Assembly (NCBI GenBank): GCA_001510575.1
Contig: LNGK01000011.1
Coordinates: forward strand, 186,001 to 250,000
Length of the DNA: 64,000 nucleotides
Reading direction: 5' to 3'
Source of the DNA: Knoxdaviesia capensis
Lineage: Eukaryota > Ascomycota > Sordariomycetes > Microascales > Gondwanamycetaceae
Position 1 is the stretch's first letter; every line of letters begins with the position of its first letter. Position numbers and translations under genes: made by a program. The notes below the pieces were generated by a model, which was not told the DNA's origin, did no database searches, and saw only the letters and a program-made list of their open reading frames with translations. Shown here in pieces: positions 47,645 to 58,210 of the stretch.

Positions 47645-50094
47645 TCACTGCTCCCGCCCGCGCCGCTTCTCCGTCTTCTTGACGCCCTTCATGCTCTTGC
47701 GCGGCCGCCCGCGCTTGTGCACGTCGAGCACGCGCGGCCGGTTGATCATCCACGCGTTCATCGGCGCCCGCACGTCGACGAACTTGCCGTCGGGCGAGTA
47801 CACGTCGATGACCGGCCACCACGAGTGCGCGGCCAGCGGCGCCGCGGGTGGTGGCGCCGGAGGTGCGGATGTGTTGTGCTCCGGGTTCTCTGGCTCGGCG
47901 GGAGACACCGCGGGCTGCGGAGGAGGGGGGGTCGGCGCAGATTGAGGGAGGGGAGAGGAGGAGGAGGGCTTGCGGCCGGACAGGGACTGCTTGGCTGCGT
48001 CCTGCAGCGCGGCCCACGGGTCAACCTTCGACGCCGCGGACTCCAGCTGTTGCTCCGGCGCCTCCACCGGCCGCTCGCCCACACTGGCCTCACCCGACTG
48101 CTCACGCTCAGCGCGCTCCGCCCGCCTCGCCTCGGCCGCCTCCGCCGCAACCGCCCGCTCGACATCCTTCGCCCGCACCTGCGCAACCAGCTCAACCCAC
48201 CCAACCCCCTCAACCAGCACATCCGCGGCAACCACGCGGAACGGCAGGCTCTCGACGCTGCGGTGCCCGACGTGGCGGTGGGTCAGCGGACCCGCCCGCA
48301 CCTGCGTGACGTCGTGGCGCAGCTCAAACGACCCCGCCAGCTGCACGCGCGCGCCCGTGCCCGGCGCCGCGATCGTCGCCACCGCCGGCGCATCGCCCGC
48401 CTGCGTCTGGATGGCCGTGGCCTTGGCCGTCGATGTGACGTGGGCGTCGAGCGGCGTGAACGAGTACGCTAGGATCACCAGGTCGGACGTGGTGCGTGGG
48501 GTGAGCCGGATGAGTCCGCCGAGGAGGAGCGACTGGCCGGGCTTGATGGTCAGTTGTTCGGGCACGATGCGGCGTTTCATGATTAGTGAGGCGCGGTGTT
48601 CGGGGAGCACGTGCTGGTCGAGGTCGCTGCGCGCAAGGCCTGGCAGGTCGATCAGCTCGCCGCGGCCCTTGCCGAAGGGGATGCGGATGGGCGAGGCCGT
48701 GGTGCCCGGGAGCGAGGACACCGTCGGCATCGGGGGGTAGTTGACCTCTGGCTGCGGCGGGGGCAGCCACTGGTCGATATCGAGCTCGTCGTCGGCTTCT
48801 TCGGGGGTAGGTGCCGGGGCGGTTTCCTCCAGATGCTCAGACGTCTCTTCTAACACAGGTTGCGGCGGCGCATCCAGAACAGCCTCAGGGGCGTCCAGAG
48901 CCGCCGCCCGCACCGCAGCCTTGGCCTGCACGCCAGCCCGGCCCTTCGGAAACACCGCCTCAAACAACTGGCTCTTGCCGACATTCGCCTTGCCGACCAG
49001 GAACCCCGCGCCGCCGCGCCCCCAGATCTCCTCGCGCAGGGTCTTGGTCCACCAGCCGCGCTGCGCGCTGACACACCGCACATTGCCCAGCCGCACCTGC
49101 TTGCCGACGCGGCCGAGCGCCTCGCGCAGCACCTCGCGCAGGAACGGCATCAGCTTGTCGACCTGGTCCTTGGTCGGCGCCAGCAGGTCGCTGCGCGTGA
49201 TGATGAAGCTCATGTCGATGCGCCGGTCGGCGTAGAACCGCCCTGCCAGCGACCGCCGGTTGCGCGTGCGCAGGTGGATGGCGCCCACGAGCTGCTGCAG
49301 CCGCGGCACCAGCGACATCGGGAAGTCCGCTGCGTCGACCAGGTGGTACACGTGGTTGTACTTGTGCGGCGACTCGGCGATGGTCTCGCGGATCGAGTGC
49401 ACCGACGGGTGGTGGATCGGCGCGCCTTGGTGGTAGTGGATGAGCTTGTGGCAGCGGTCGCAGAGGGGGATTTTCGGGTCGTCTGACGCGGGTTAGTGGC
49501 TGAGAATACAATCGGGATCGAGGGACAGTGCTCACTATTTTCTGTGCCCATAGCATCGGGATCAGTCTCCTCCCTGACAAAAAGCTCCTTCGCCAGTCCT
49601 AACCGTTCAGCCTCATCAGCCCCAAGGCTCTCCAGCGCCTTCTTGACTACATCATCTTCGCTCTCAACGCCATCCTCTGCCATCTTCGCCGGCCGTGTAT
49701 CCACCTCAGCGTCCTCTCCGTAAATATACTTCCGCACTACCCGGCGCTTCACATCGTAGAACCCGGGCTGCGCCGAGTCGGCCATTTGCGTGAAGGCGCC
49801 GCAGCCGGGACACTGTGGGGGTAGGCTCCGGGCGACAGCTGGAGTCCCTGGCGCATCGACGGGGGTAGTTTCGGCTGGTGTCGTGGTATGGTCGAGAGTG
49901 AGGCGCCGCATCTGATGGGAAAGGTCCCTGCCCAATGCTGATTGCGTGGTCAGAGGGACCGGCCGCGCAGGATAGAGCAGCGCCGTAGGGAGTCTCCTAC
50001 TCAGCACCGGGGCCGGCGCGAGCCGGAGCTGGGAGAACGGGCGGACGAGCCGCCCGGTCCGCGACGACCATCGTGGAGCCAATGTGCGGTACAT
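47645..50094 (-). CDS. gep3: Gep3/Mtg3-type mitochondrial circularly permuted GTPase
   Basis: Two exons (50094-49536, 49482-47645) encode 798 residues. The N-terminus is Arg-rich and nearly free of acidic residues (MYRTLAPRWSSRTG), a mitochondrial targeting signal. Two Cys pairs, QCPGCG near 95 and LCDRCH near 194, form the treble-clef zinc site of the YqeH group. GTPase motifs appear in permuted order: G4 as ITRSD near 280, G1 as GKANVGKS near 350, then G3 as DLPGL near 466. Yeast Gep3 (Mtg3) is a mitochondrial protein linked to small-subunit ribosome assembly and 15S rRNA processing. A Glu/Asp/Pro-rich insert separates G1 and G3, and the tail has an Ala/Glu coiled coil and a Pro-rich zone ending in RGRPRKSMKGVKKTEKRRG. 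Splicing rebuilds GTENNDPKIPLCDRC. Confidence 0.92.
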
Positions 50095-50567
50095 TGTGCA
50101 TCCGGTCTGTTTTGCCGAGGTTCGGTTATGTGTTAGGAATTGGTCGTAAGTGTCCGGGGAATTTTGCGACGGAAGGGGCTTTTGGTACAGGAGATGTCGT
50201 TGGAGGTGTCGTTGGAGGTTTGGATCTATATAAAAAAAAAAAAAAAAAAAGCTTGTCGCGTGCAACCGTGACAAGGGTCTAACCCCAACTCAAACGTGCA
50301 CACACTTATGACACGGCCCGGCTAAACCAGGGGAATTGGCCACGGAAAAAAAAAGCGACCTGATTTTCTGGACGTCGTTTGTATGTCTGATCGCATCACG
50401 AACTGGATTGATCTCGCGTGTCTGTTTATCTTGTACCTCCGTATTACCATTCATCGCCCTATATTCGGCTCTACTGCTCTCACACGTCTTCTTCCTTCTC
50501 TCACGAGACACCTCCGGCCCTCTCCATCCTCATCATCTCCTCCTAACCTCACACACATACATCCACA
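50095..50567. promoter_or_regulatory. Divergent promoter of gep3 and mrp49
   Basis: 473 bases between start codons of two mitochondrial-ribosome genes. It contains an A-run (50227-50250) and a CT/CA-rich leader on the mrp49 side. No classical TATA was identified. Shared regulation is inferred from the arrangement. Confidence 0.55.
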
Positions 50568-51318
50568 ATGGTCTCCGCAGCATCACGGTGGAACAAGCTT
50601 CGGCACGTAAGTCTTTCTCCTCTCACAGGTATCCGCCGCTGCTCTCATACTAACAACCTCTGCAGAAGGTATGCTCTCTCCCAATTCTAGATCTTCACGC
50701 CGCCGGGCCACCCACCCTCCCACGCACACATCTAACCCCAAGTCTCCTTCTCAACAGCTCCTGGCCATGCGCTTCGGCCCCGGCGCCGCCATCCTGCCGC
50801 CGAACGTAACCCGCATCCACATCCAATTCGCCAAGAACTCCCCGCGCGAGCACCTCGGCCCGCGCCACTTCTGGCAGACATGCCTGCCGCGCCTCAAGTT
50901 CCACAACCCCGCGACGCCGATCATCGTCAACCGCATCCCCGACCGCACCGGCCCCGCCACGCTCTCGCTCTACTTCACCGACGGCGCCCCCGACGCAGCC
51001 TCCGCGCCTCTCAAACTGCCCGCCGTCCCCAGCTCGGCAATCGGCCACGCCCCCGCGCCCCCGCCGCTGTCCCCCGGCGAGCGCGTCGTCGCCCTCGACA
51101 TCCGCGATATGCCGCTCGACCAGATCGTCGCCCGCTTCATGGCCGAGACCAAGGCGGCCGCCGTCGCCCCGTCCGACGAGGAGGCCGCGCAGCTCCGCGA
51201 GGCCCGCGCGCTGGCCGAGAAGAGCCGCGCTGACCGCCTGCTCGGCCAGGCGAAGCTGGATGCCGCGCGCAGAGAGGCTGCCCTGCTGGAGCGCACCCGG
51301 AAGGATCTGGTTGCGTAA
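50568..51318 (+). CDS. mrp49: Mitochondrial large-subunit ribosomal protein Mrp49/mL61
   Basis: Proposed exons 50568-50606, a 3-nt micro-exon 50666-50668 (AAG, Lys) and 50758-51318, giving 200 residues. The protein starts MVSAASRWNKLRHKLLAMRF, followed by GPGAAILPPNVTRIHIQFA and the segment GPRHFWQTCLPRLKFHNP, the L51/S25/CI-B8 thioredoxin-like domain of Mrp49. Intron 1 (59 nt) has GTAAGT, ACTAAC and TGCAG; intron 2 (89 nt) has GTATGC, TCTAACC and CAACAG, so two complete intron signal sets flank the AAG. Skipping the AAG keeps the frame and only loses one Lys. The C-terminal quarter is a charged coiled coil (AQLREARALAEKSRADRLL) that the yeast protein lacks as far as I recall. Divergent from gep3. 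Confidence 0.85.
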
Positions 51319-51910
51319 AACGGGCGCTGACCAGCCGTGGTGGCAGTGATGTCGAAGGCCGGGGCATATTGCCGGTGGTCTTCGTGTACAACTATATTTC
51401 CCTGTTTTCTTTTGTCCTTGCCATTTTTTCTCTGTACATCTACTGTCTCATCTATATTCCGCGCTTATGACTTCCCCAAAAGCGAATAGACGCATATGAA
51501 ACATGCATTATACCAACTTATATCACTGTGCAAGACTACGTGGAGAATCAGAATGTGAAGAGGACCCAGTGTCCATGTTGAATCTATCTTTGGGGGGGGG
51601 GATTCCCAATCACCAACCCCAAACACAACTAACTAATACAGAAAAACGAAGAATAAATGCATAGCACACGCTTGATGGACATCCTTTCCGGAGTCGTATA
51701 GAAGAAACAACTTAGAAAAGTATACCCAATTCCCAACCCAGAGATCCCAAGCCCAAAACAAAATGACAATACAAGAGATCCGTCCGAAGTCCTTCCATTC
51801 TATAAAAAAAAACACAAAAACATGCTATAAGATATATCCCAACATTCCCAGCGCTAAGATAAAACAGAAGAAAACAGAACAAAACAACAAGAAACAAGAA
51901 ACACCAATCA
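51319..51910. other. Convergent intergenic region
   Basis: 3' regions of mrp49 and hul4. AT-rich with a G-run (51593-51601) and A-runs (51803-51811). No gene seen. Confidence 0.6.
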
Positions 51911-54900
51911 TCACTTCAGCCCAAAGCCTTCACTCTCATGCACAGCTGTCCACAACATATGCTCCAGCCGTCTCCGAGACTTGTACTTCCCCAGCGACAG
52001 CGTGTTGAAGCACGTCCGCGCAATCGGGAACCGCCGCGTGTCCTCACCCTGACACGTGATCTTGATCGGCAGGCTCGTGGTCCCCAGCGCCGGGATGCGG
52101 TCGCTGCCCGTGATGAACAGCAGCAGCTTGCGCTGTTCCGCCGGCGACGCCGCCGCAAACGTGTTCCAGAACCAGTCAATCACCGGCTCCTTGCCGTCCG
52201 GCTCCGCCGTGCCCCAGCCGTCGTACTGCGCCACCGCCCGCAGCGACGGCACGTCCAGCGCCTCGTCCGAGCCGCGCACCAGCAGGTCAATCTCCTCCGG
52301 CCGGAAGAGCGAGAGCGCGTTGCCGCGGCACACCGTGAAGAAGCCGCGCTTGAACGGCTCAAACTGCCGGCTGACGGCGGTATCGATGATGTACTGGATG
52401 TACAGATCAACGTACTCGCGGCGGTTGGCATTGGTCACCGCCTTCTTCTCTCCACCGGGGCACAAAGCCACGTTGGCAATGCTGCCGTACTTGTCCAGCG
52501 AAGCGGTGAAGTCCAGCTGGAACGTCTCCTCCACGTCGCCGTCAAACTCCAGCACCTTGCGCAGGCCCGAGGCAAGACTGGGGCGGTACTCGCCAAGGTC
52601 GTCTAGCGTGTACTGGGTCTTGGGCCGCATCAGCGATGCAGGAGTGGCTGCGGTAGGCGTGGAAGTCGGCGCCGCAGCGAGAAGCTTGCGGAAAGCAAAC
52701 GGCGGGAGGTCAATGTCCAGGATGGTAGAGTTGTAGATGGCCAGGCCAACAACAACGCCCACCAGGAAGAACTGATCGGAAGTCTCAAACGAGTTGGGGT
52801 TGAAGTAGCAGTGGTTGGACTCGTCATCATAGATGAACATTCCATGCTCAGGATTGAACACCTCGCGGATCAGCAGCAAGAACCACTCTTTCCGGAGACC
52901 GCCATGGTCAACACCCTCCTCGCCGCGGAAGATGATCTTCAGGCTCTTCTTGATATCGTCACTGCCACTGCCAATGACCTCGCTGACAGCCTTCAGACTA
53001 TCCTCAACAAGACACTCGCGGCGCACATTCAAGACCAGGCACTGGTTGCGCGGCTTGTTGGGCGTGATGATGCTATCAAAGAAGGCATCCCGCGCCATGG
53101 TCATCATCTGCCGGCGAGCGTCATGCTCAATGATCCGGTTCTTGGCCCAGATGCTGAGCAAGAAGGGGTACTGGCAGAACGCAAACTTGCCCCGGTGCGA
53201 CTCCCACGAGTCGAAATCTGCAATCAAGTCCATAACATCAAGCATTGAATTGTAGAATTCGCTGGTGGGGATGATCTGGCCGTGGGCCTGAACCTGGCCC
53301 AGGTCTCGCGAGACCACTGCCTGGTTATCAGGAGCCGACTCTCGCCGAACACTGGTCATGTTGTTCGCAGCAAAGAGCAAGGCGAGAACCTTGGCCGTCG
53401 CTTTGATCTGCCAGTCCTCCTCATAAATGATCTTGGGCTGTTCGTTGGGCTTGGCCGACCCTCCATGGCCGCCAAGTGCCGCAAACAGCGCCGCGGGAGA
53501 GCTGCCTTCTCTGACATTGGGGATAAGCCCGCTAGTGATGTCAATCTCCGGACGGTGCTGCTTGTCGCTCTGGCGCAGCAGGCGATAGGTCAGAAAGCTC
53601 TGAGCCATGTTGAACACCTTGAGGAAGCGCTCTTTATTGTACCGCGCAAACCAGAGGATCAGCTGGCTCTGGCACTGATTAGAGGAGTTCGACAGCATCC
53701 CGAGAATGCGCTTGACAATGTTGGAGTAGTTCCCGCCCGGGTGGGTGGCGCTGGCCGGAGCCGGCGCAGTCATGCCGGGGTTGCCCCGGCGTGCCGATGG
53801 CGGCGGGGGCGGAAGCCTATCCGGCTGCATGTAGCCGGCAAAAGGCTTGAAGGTGGTTTGGCCCAGAAGCGGGTTCTCCAAGATAATCAGCAGAAAGCGC
53901 GCGTCTTCCGGGGATCGCAAGAAGCGGCCAGGTCTCTTAAGAAGCAGTTCGGTTCCTCGAAGAAGAGTGCTCTGCACGTGTCTCTGGCCGTCCAGGAACT
54001 GGCGCTCCATATACGGCAGATCCACCAGAGAGGCGTCGAGGAGAGGGTCGGCAAGAATCAGCTCGTCAAACACGGCCTTCCACTCCGAGGCCGCATTGAT
54101 AACCTCAAGATACCACTGCTGGACCTCATTCCAGTCAATATGCGGCGACCGCGAGCTGACCATCGACGGGGGGTGGTGAGCAGATGCATCTGCACGCGAG
54201 TTGGATGAAACGCCCGAAGCAGAACGAGGCGCCATACCGGGTCTGATCTGGCCGGCGTCCAACTGGGTGCCAGTCCACCAGAAGCCATTTTCGGCAAAGT
54301 CGCCGACAAGCAGCAGCTTTGGGTCAACCTCGGGAATTTCCGATTCCTTGCCGGCTAAATCAACATTGGTTGCGGTGGCTGACGCGGGAACAGATCGCGA
54401 AGGATCCGGCTCGGGACCAGCAACTTTGACAGACGACCGAGCACGGTGTTTTGATGTGCAAAAGGATTGATTGAGGCAGTTGTAGGAAGCCATACAGTCG
54501 ATAATGTAGTCTTCCAGAGGCTGGAAGACACGACGGCCCTTGGTGGAACGCAAACTGTCCTGCGGCACATTGAAGCCCTGACGGGACGGGTGATCCCCGG
54601 CTACAGCCTGGCGGATAGTGGACGGGTCAGCATGAGACGACGAATACGACCGAGTTCCGTGCCGCGCCTGCAGATGGCTGTCAGGTTGCGGTGGCGTGCA
54701 TCCGTCGTCGACCTGCAGAGTGGGTGGCTGAAGCTGTCTCGACGGAGACATGTCTGCAGAGCGAATTGGCGGTGACCGTAGTGAGGACTGGCGAGAGGGG
54801 AGTCTGCCAGGGCCCATGGTCGGCGAATTTGCGGGCTGTTGTGGGCGGAAGTTGGAGTTTGTGGGACTCTCGGGGCGAAGCTGTGAGAGGATGAAACCCT

Positions 54901-56017
54901 GGATGCACTGGCGGACAAGCTGCCGGGTGTAGGTAAGAGAGATGGATCGGACTAGACGGCGGCGGAGAATGAAATGAGAGTCTGCACACGGGAAGCGGCG
55001 AAGATCGCACGGATTGTTACGCGAAGCCGTCGTCGGGCACAAGATGCCACCGTAGTAGTAACGATAGTCATTATAGCACTTACTATTGCGTAGGGGGCGC
55101 GCGGCCGAATCCACAGTGGGCGGGACGGTCTGCGGGGCGTTGTCCAACAGCGAGCGCGGGATCAAGTCGTTGATGGTGACACAGATGGTGCACTTGTAGG
55201 TGGTCATATCTCGGGGCCACCTCAGACGTGCACCACAGGCCATGCAGTCACCCGACGAGAAGTCTTGGCTGCCGCCCATGCTGGGGTTGCGGGCCGATCT
55301 ACGGCGGCGCAGCGAGCCGGCGCGGGACAGGAAGCCCGAGCCGGCCGAGTCCGAGTCCATGAAGTCGTCGTTGTCGCCCGGCCCGGTGAACACCGTGGCC
55401 ATGGCCGGAGTCGTCGTCATCGGCGCTGTGGCGGTGGCGGTGGCGCGGGTAGGAGTCGTGGTAGTGGTGGTGGGGCCGGTGGGAGACGTCATGGCTGCCG
55501 ATCCCGACGACACTGACGAGCTGTGGTGGTGATAGTGGTTCTGCAGCCGCTGGGTCTTGCGTTTCACGGAAGAAAAGAAGCTCGGGAACGGGTGGCTCAT
55601 AGACCGAGAATGCTGCGGATGTTGCTTTTCCCGGCGAGGCAGCTGTTGCTGTTGCTGTTGCGGCTGCTGCTGCGGGGGCGACGACGACGGCGATGGCGAT
55701 GACAGCACCACAGCCGGAGCGACAACGGCCAGGTCGGACGGCGCAGGATGGCGGAAGGCCCGGTTCAGTCCGTGGTGGGACGGAGGCTGGTCCGATTGGC
55801 GTTGGCGGCGCACAGGACGGCGCGACGGGTGGATGTCGGTGTCGGAAGAACTCGACGATCCGACGGCTGATGGAAATCCCGGCACGGAAAATTGGGGGTG
55901 CGAAGCGTGAGCAGGAAGAGAATCAAGGGGTGCATTGTGCAGTCTGGACACGAGATCACCGCCGTGCTGGCTGTAGCTGCTGCCTCCGCGTTTATGGGAC
56001 GACGACCAGGGCGCCAT
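51911..56017 (-). CDS. hul4: HECT-type E3 ubiquitin ligase, Hul4-like
   Basis: One intronless frame of 1368 residues. The HECT domain spans about 1010-1368: KIIFRGEEGVDHGGLRKEWF, FNPEHGMFIYDDESNHCYFN, the segment QFFLVGVVVGLAIYNSTILD and FKRGFFTVCRGNALSLFRPE, ending with the catalytic Cys in IARTCFNTLSLGKY (Cys1336) and the C-terminal EGFGLK. A zinc-finger-like segment DCMACGARLRWPRDMTTYKC, followed by TIC, lies near 250-275, as in fungal Hul4 and UBE3A-type ligases. The first 240 residues are Ser/His/Gln/Thr-rich and disordered, with Gln and Thr runs. Yeast Hul4 acts with TRAMP-linked nuclear quality control; the substrate here is unknown. The start MAPWSSSHKRGG is the first ATG. A tandem array of TATA-bearing units lies 1.6-2.2 kb upstream. 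Confidence 0.94.
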   Translation of the reverse strand: MAPWSSSHKRGGSSYSQHGGDLVSRLHNAPLDSLPAHASHPQFSVPGFPSAVGSSSSSDTDIHPSRRPVRRQRQSDQPPSHHGLNRAFRHPAPSDLAVVAPAVVLSSPSPSSSPPQQQPQQQQQQLPRREKQHPQHSRSMSHPFPSFFSSVKRKTQRLQNHYHHHSSSVSSGSAAMTSPTGPTTTTTTPTRATATATAPMTTTPAMATVFTGPGDNDDFMDSDSAGSGFLSRAGSLRRRRSARNPSMGGSQDFSSGDCMACGARLRWPRDMTTYKCTICVTINDLIPRSLLDNAPQTVPPTVDSAARPLRNSKCYNDYRYYYGGILCPTTASRNNPCDLRRFPCADSHFILRRRLVRSISLTYTRQLVRQCIQGFILSQLRPESPTNSNFRPQQPANSPTMGPGRLPSRQSSLRSPPIRSADMSPSRQLQPPTLQVDDGCTPPQPDSHLQARHGTRSYSSSHADPSTIRQAVAGDHPSRQGFNVPQDSLRSTKGRRVFQPLEDYIIDCMASYNCLNQSFCTSKHRARSSVKVAGPEPDPSRSVPASATATNVDLAGKESEIPEVDPKLLLVGDFAENGFWWTGTQLDAGQIRPGMAPRSASGVSSNSRADASAHHPPSMVSSRSPHIDWNEVQQWYLEVINAASEWKAVFDELILADPLLDASLVDLPYMERQFLDGQRHVQSTLLRGTELLLKRPGRFLRSPEDARFLLIILENPLLGQTTFKPFAGYMQPDRLPPPPPSARRGNPGMTAPAPASATHPGGNYSNIVKRILGMLSNSSNQCQSQLILWFARYNKERFLKVFNMAQSFLTYRLLRQSDKQHRPEIDITSGLIPNVREGSSPAALFAALGGHGGSAKPNEQPKIIYEEDWQIKATAKVLALLFAANNMTSVRRESAPDNQAVVSRDLGQVQAHGQIIPTSEFYNSMLDVMDLIADFDSWESHRGKFAFCQYPFLLSIWAKNRIIEHDARRQMMTMARDAFFDSIITPNKPRNQCLVLNVRRECLVEDSLKAVSEVIGSGSDDIKKSLKIIFRGEEGVDHGGLRKEWFLLLIREVFNPEHGMFIYDDESNHCYFNPNSFETSDQFFLVGVVVGLAIYNSTILDIDLPPFAFRKLLAAAPTSTPTAATPASLMRPKTQYTLDDLGEYRPSLASGLRKVLEFDGDVEETFQLDFTASLDKYGSIANVALCPGGEKKAVTNANRREYVDLYIQYIIDTAVSRQFEPFKRGFFTVCRGNALSLFRPEEIDLLVRGSDEALDVPSLRAVAQYDGWGTAEPDGKEPVIDWFWNTFAAASPAEQRKLLLFITGSDRIPALGTTSLPIKITCQGEDTRRFPIARTCFNTLSLGKYKSRRRLEHMLWTAVHESEGFGLK

Positions 56018-57792
56018 TTTGGAATTTATGAATTTCGCTTGTTCTGGATTTGTGTGTGTTTAGTCACCCAACTGCTGAAACGAGGGCACAGAAGGCCGTT
56101 CCTGCCAAACGTTGAAGTTGGAGGAGACTGGTGGTGAGTGGATCGAGAAGGAGCGATCCGGTCCTGGATCAATCGGTCACGATAGAAAAGGGCAGGAGCC
56201 AGCTAAATCAGGCAGGCTTATGTAAAGGAAAACCTCCCGGGGGCGATAGGAGATCCAGGTGTTGGCAAGAGCAAACGTAAGGGAGGGAAACCTTCGCGGA
56301 AGGAAGAGAGACCCACGGCCGGCGACTTGGACGATCACGAGGCACAAGATCGTCAAAGAGACAGACCGACAGACACGCGGGAAGGAGAAACCGACCCCAA
56401 CAAAATAGAAAGAAGGTGGGATTGAGACGGAGTCACGTTGACGCGGGGCTGGCAAGAGCCGCTTCACAGACAAAGGAAGGAGCAAAGCAGAGCAAAGCCC
56501 GGATTACGTGGGGAGAGACGGAAGGAAAAAAGAAGAAGATAAAATGAGAAAGTGAGATAAACCGAAACACGGATTGATAGAGAGAGACACAGATCCGAGC
56601 TGGAAACGGATTGGATGGGGTGGAATGGAATTAGTGCGTGGTTGAGTTGCAGCGGAAAGCTCAGCACAGCTGGTTACCGTCCAGCCGGAATTCCTCTTCC
56701 TGGTGGGTTTCAGTTACGAGTTCACAGCCAAGAAGCGTTGCCGAGTTGGCCTAGAAGGTGTGTTTCCTTGCTCTGGAGGCTCTTAAGATGTCTTCTGGGG
56801 GGGCTTTTTTTTCCCTTCTTCACTCTAACAGTGGATACAACCTCGTACTCAGCAAAATGTCACTGTCAGACAAAGCGGGATGCTCGTCCTTTATGCCCTG
56901 GTCAGGTTTAGCTTGGTTCAGCCAGGTTCGACAGACTGTCCAATTCCACAAGCCCGAAAGGGAGAAACAGTGGAGCAAGGTTGGATTTTTGAGCAGGTTG
57001 AGTGGCCGGTGCGCCTAGAACCACACTCGCCAGGGGGTGGGAAGTTTTAGAGCGGGATATCTTGAAAAGAACACAAGATCGATGGCCAGATCGCGAGATT
57101 TCTCTTTTGAGAGATTGGCTGTATTTGTCACTTTTTCTGTCAAGATGCAAGAAAAGATCTCGAGAGGTGTCCCGCTTCCAGGCTAGTCGAGTTTGACAGC
57201 TAGCTGTAAGCAGAGATGTCTCTGCAACCAGGAAAAAATCCAGATGCGGGCTGTTGGCTGGTTGGTGTGTGACAAAGCCAAAGCGAGATGTTGGCTGAAG
57301 TCTGGATCGACTGTTTGTGGCTGGAAGATCGAGAAGCACGGCGGAGATATTTTCTGAAATATTCCGAAATCTTCAAGAAAACAGAAGCTTTGCTGCAGCA
57401 AGATCACAGCAGTCTGCTGGTGACGATGCTGTGTAAGTTGAGCAACTTGAAGCTGTGCACGTGCGTTTGAACTTCGCTGTCTGCGGTGCAAATTTGCGAG
57501 AAAAAAGTGGCGGGGCTCGAGAGTCTCAGTGTAGAGAAGAGCAAGAAGAATGGGAAGAAGAGAGAAGTCTGAAAAGAAGACACTTCGGGGGGGAGGCTGC
57601 CAATTTATAGACCACGACCAGGTCTAAGAAGCCGTCTTTGGTAAGCAGGAGCGGAGTCGTGGGTGTAAGTTGACAAATTTCAAGATGCCGAGCGAAGTGT
57701 GTAGTAATCAGACTCGGTTGCTGGACAGACGAAGAAATTGTATGGGGAAGAGGATTGACAAAAAAGTGAAGGAAGATGGGAGGGTGGCTGTC

Positions 57793-57800
57793 TTTATATA
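57793..57800 (-). promoter_or_regulatory. TATA box, array unit 1
   Basis: TATATAAA on the minus strand, followed downstream by GACAGCCACCCTCCC. Same context as in unit 2. Confidence 0.55.
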
Positions 57801-57989
57801 GGTTTTGGCGAGTGACCACGATTAGTCAAAGCGGAGATTTCCGTGTTAGTCGTGATAGCAAGACTAAGCAGAAGCCGCAAGAAGAGTGCAGAGGATGGTG
57901 TAGTAATCAGACTCGACTGCTAGACGGAAGCAGATATCTCTGGCAAGAGGAGTGAGAAAAAAAAGAAGGTAAGTGGGAGGGTGGCTGTC

Positions 57990-57997
57990 CTTATATA
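57990..57997 (-). promoter_or_regulatory. TATA box, array unit 2
   Basis: TATATAAG on the minus strand, followed by GACAGCCACCCTCCC; 197 bases from the unit 1 box. Confidence 0.55.
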
Positions 57998-58202
57998 GGA
58001 TTTGGCGCGTGACCACGATCAGCCAAAGCGGAGAGCTCGGTGTTAGTCGTGATAGCAAGACTAAGCAGAAGCCGCAAGAAGAGTGTAGAGGATGGTGTAG
58101 TAATCAGACTCGACTGCTGGACAGAGATCTTGGTCGAGTAGAGTGCAGAGTGTGGTGAAAGGAGCAAGCAGAAAAGTTGGACATAGTCGGGGGGTCGGTG
58201 TC

Positions 58203-58210
58203 TTTATATA
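58203..58210 (-). promoter_or_regulatory. TATA box, array unit 3
   Basis: TATATAAA on the minus strand, followed by GACACCGACCCCCCG; 213 bases from the unit 2 box, in the most diverged unit. Confidence 0.5.

Noticed and set aside
47078..48472. 464-codon plus-strand open frame
   Set aside because: Antisense to gep3 over its 3' half; the upstream part is microsatellite sequence.
50629..50640. Zero-length exon (CACAG/GTATCC) inside mrp49 intron 1
   Set aside because: It would need a 22-nt intron, shorter than fungal introns normally allow.
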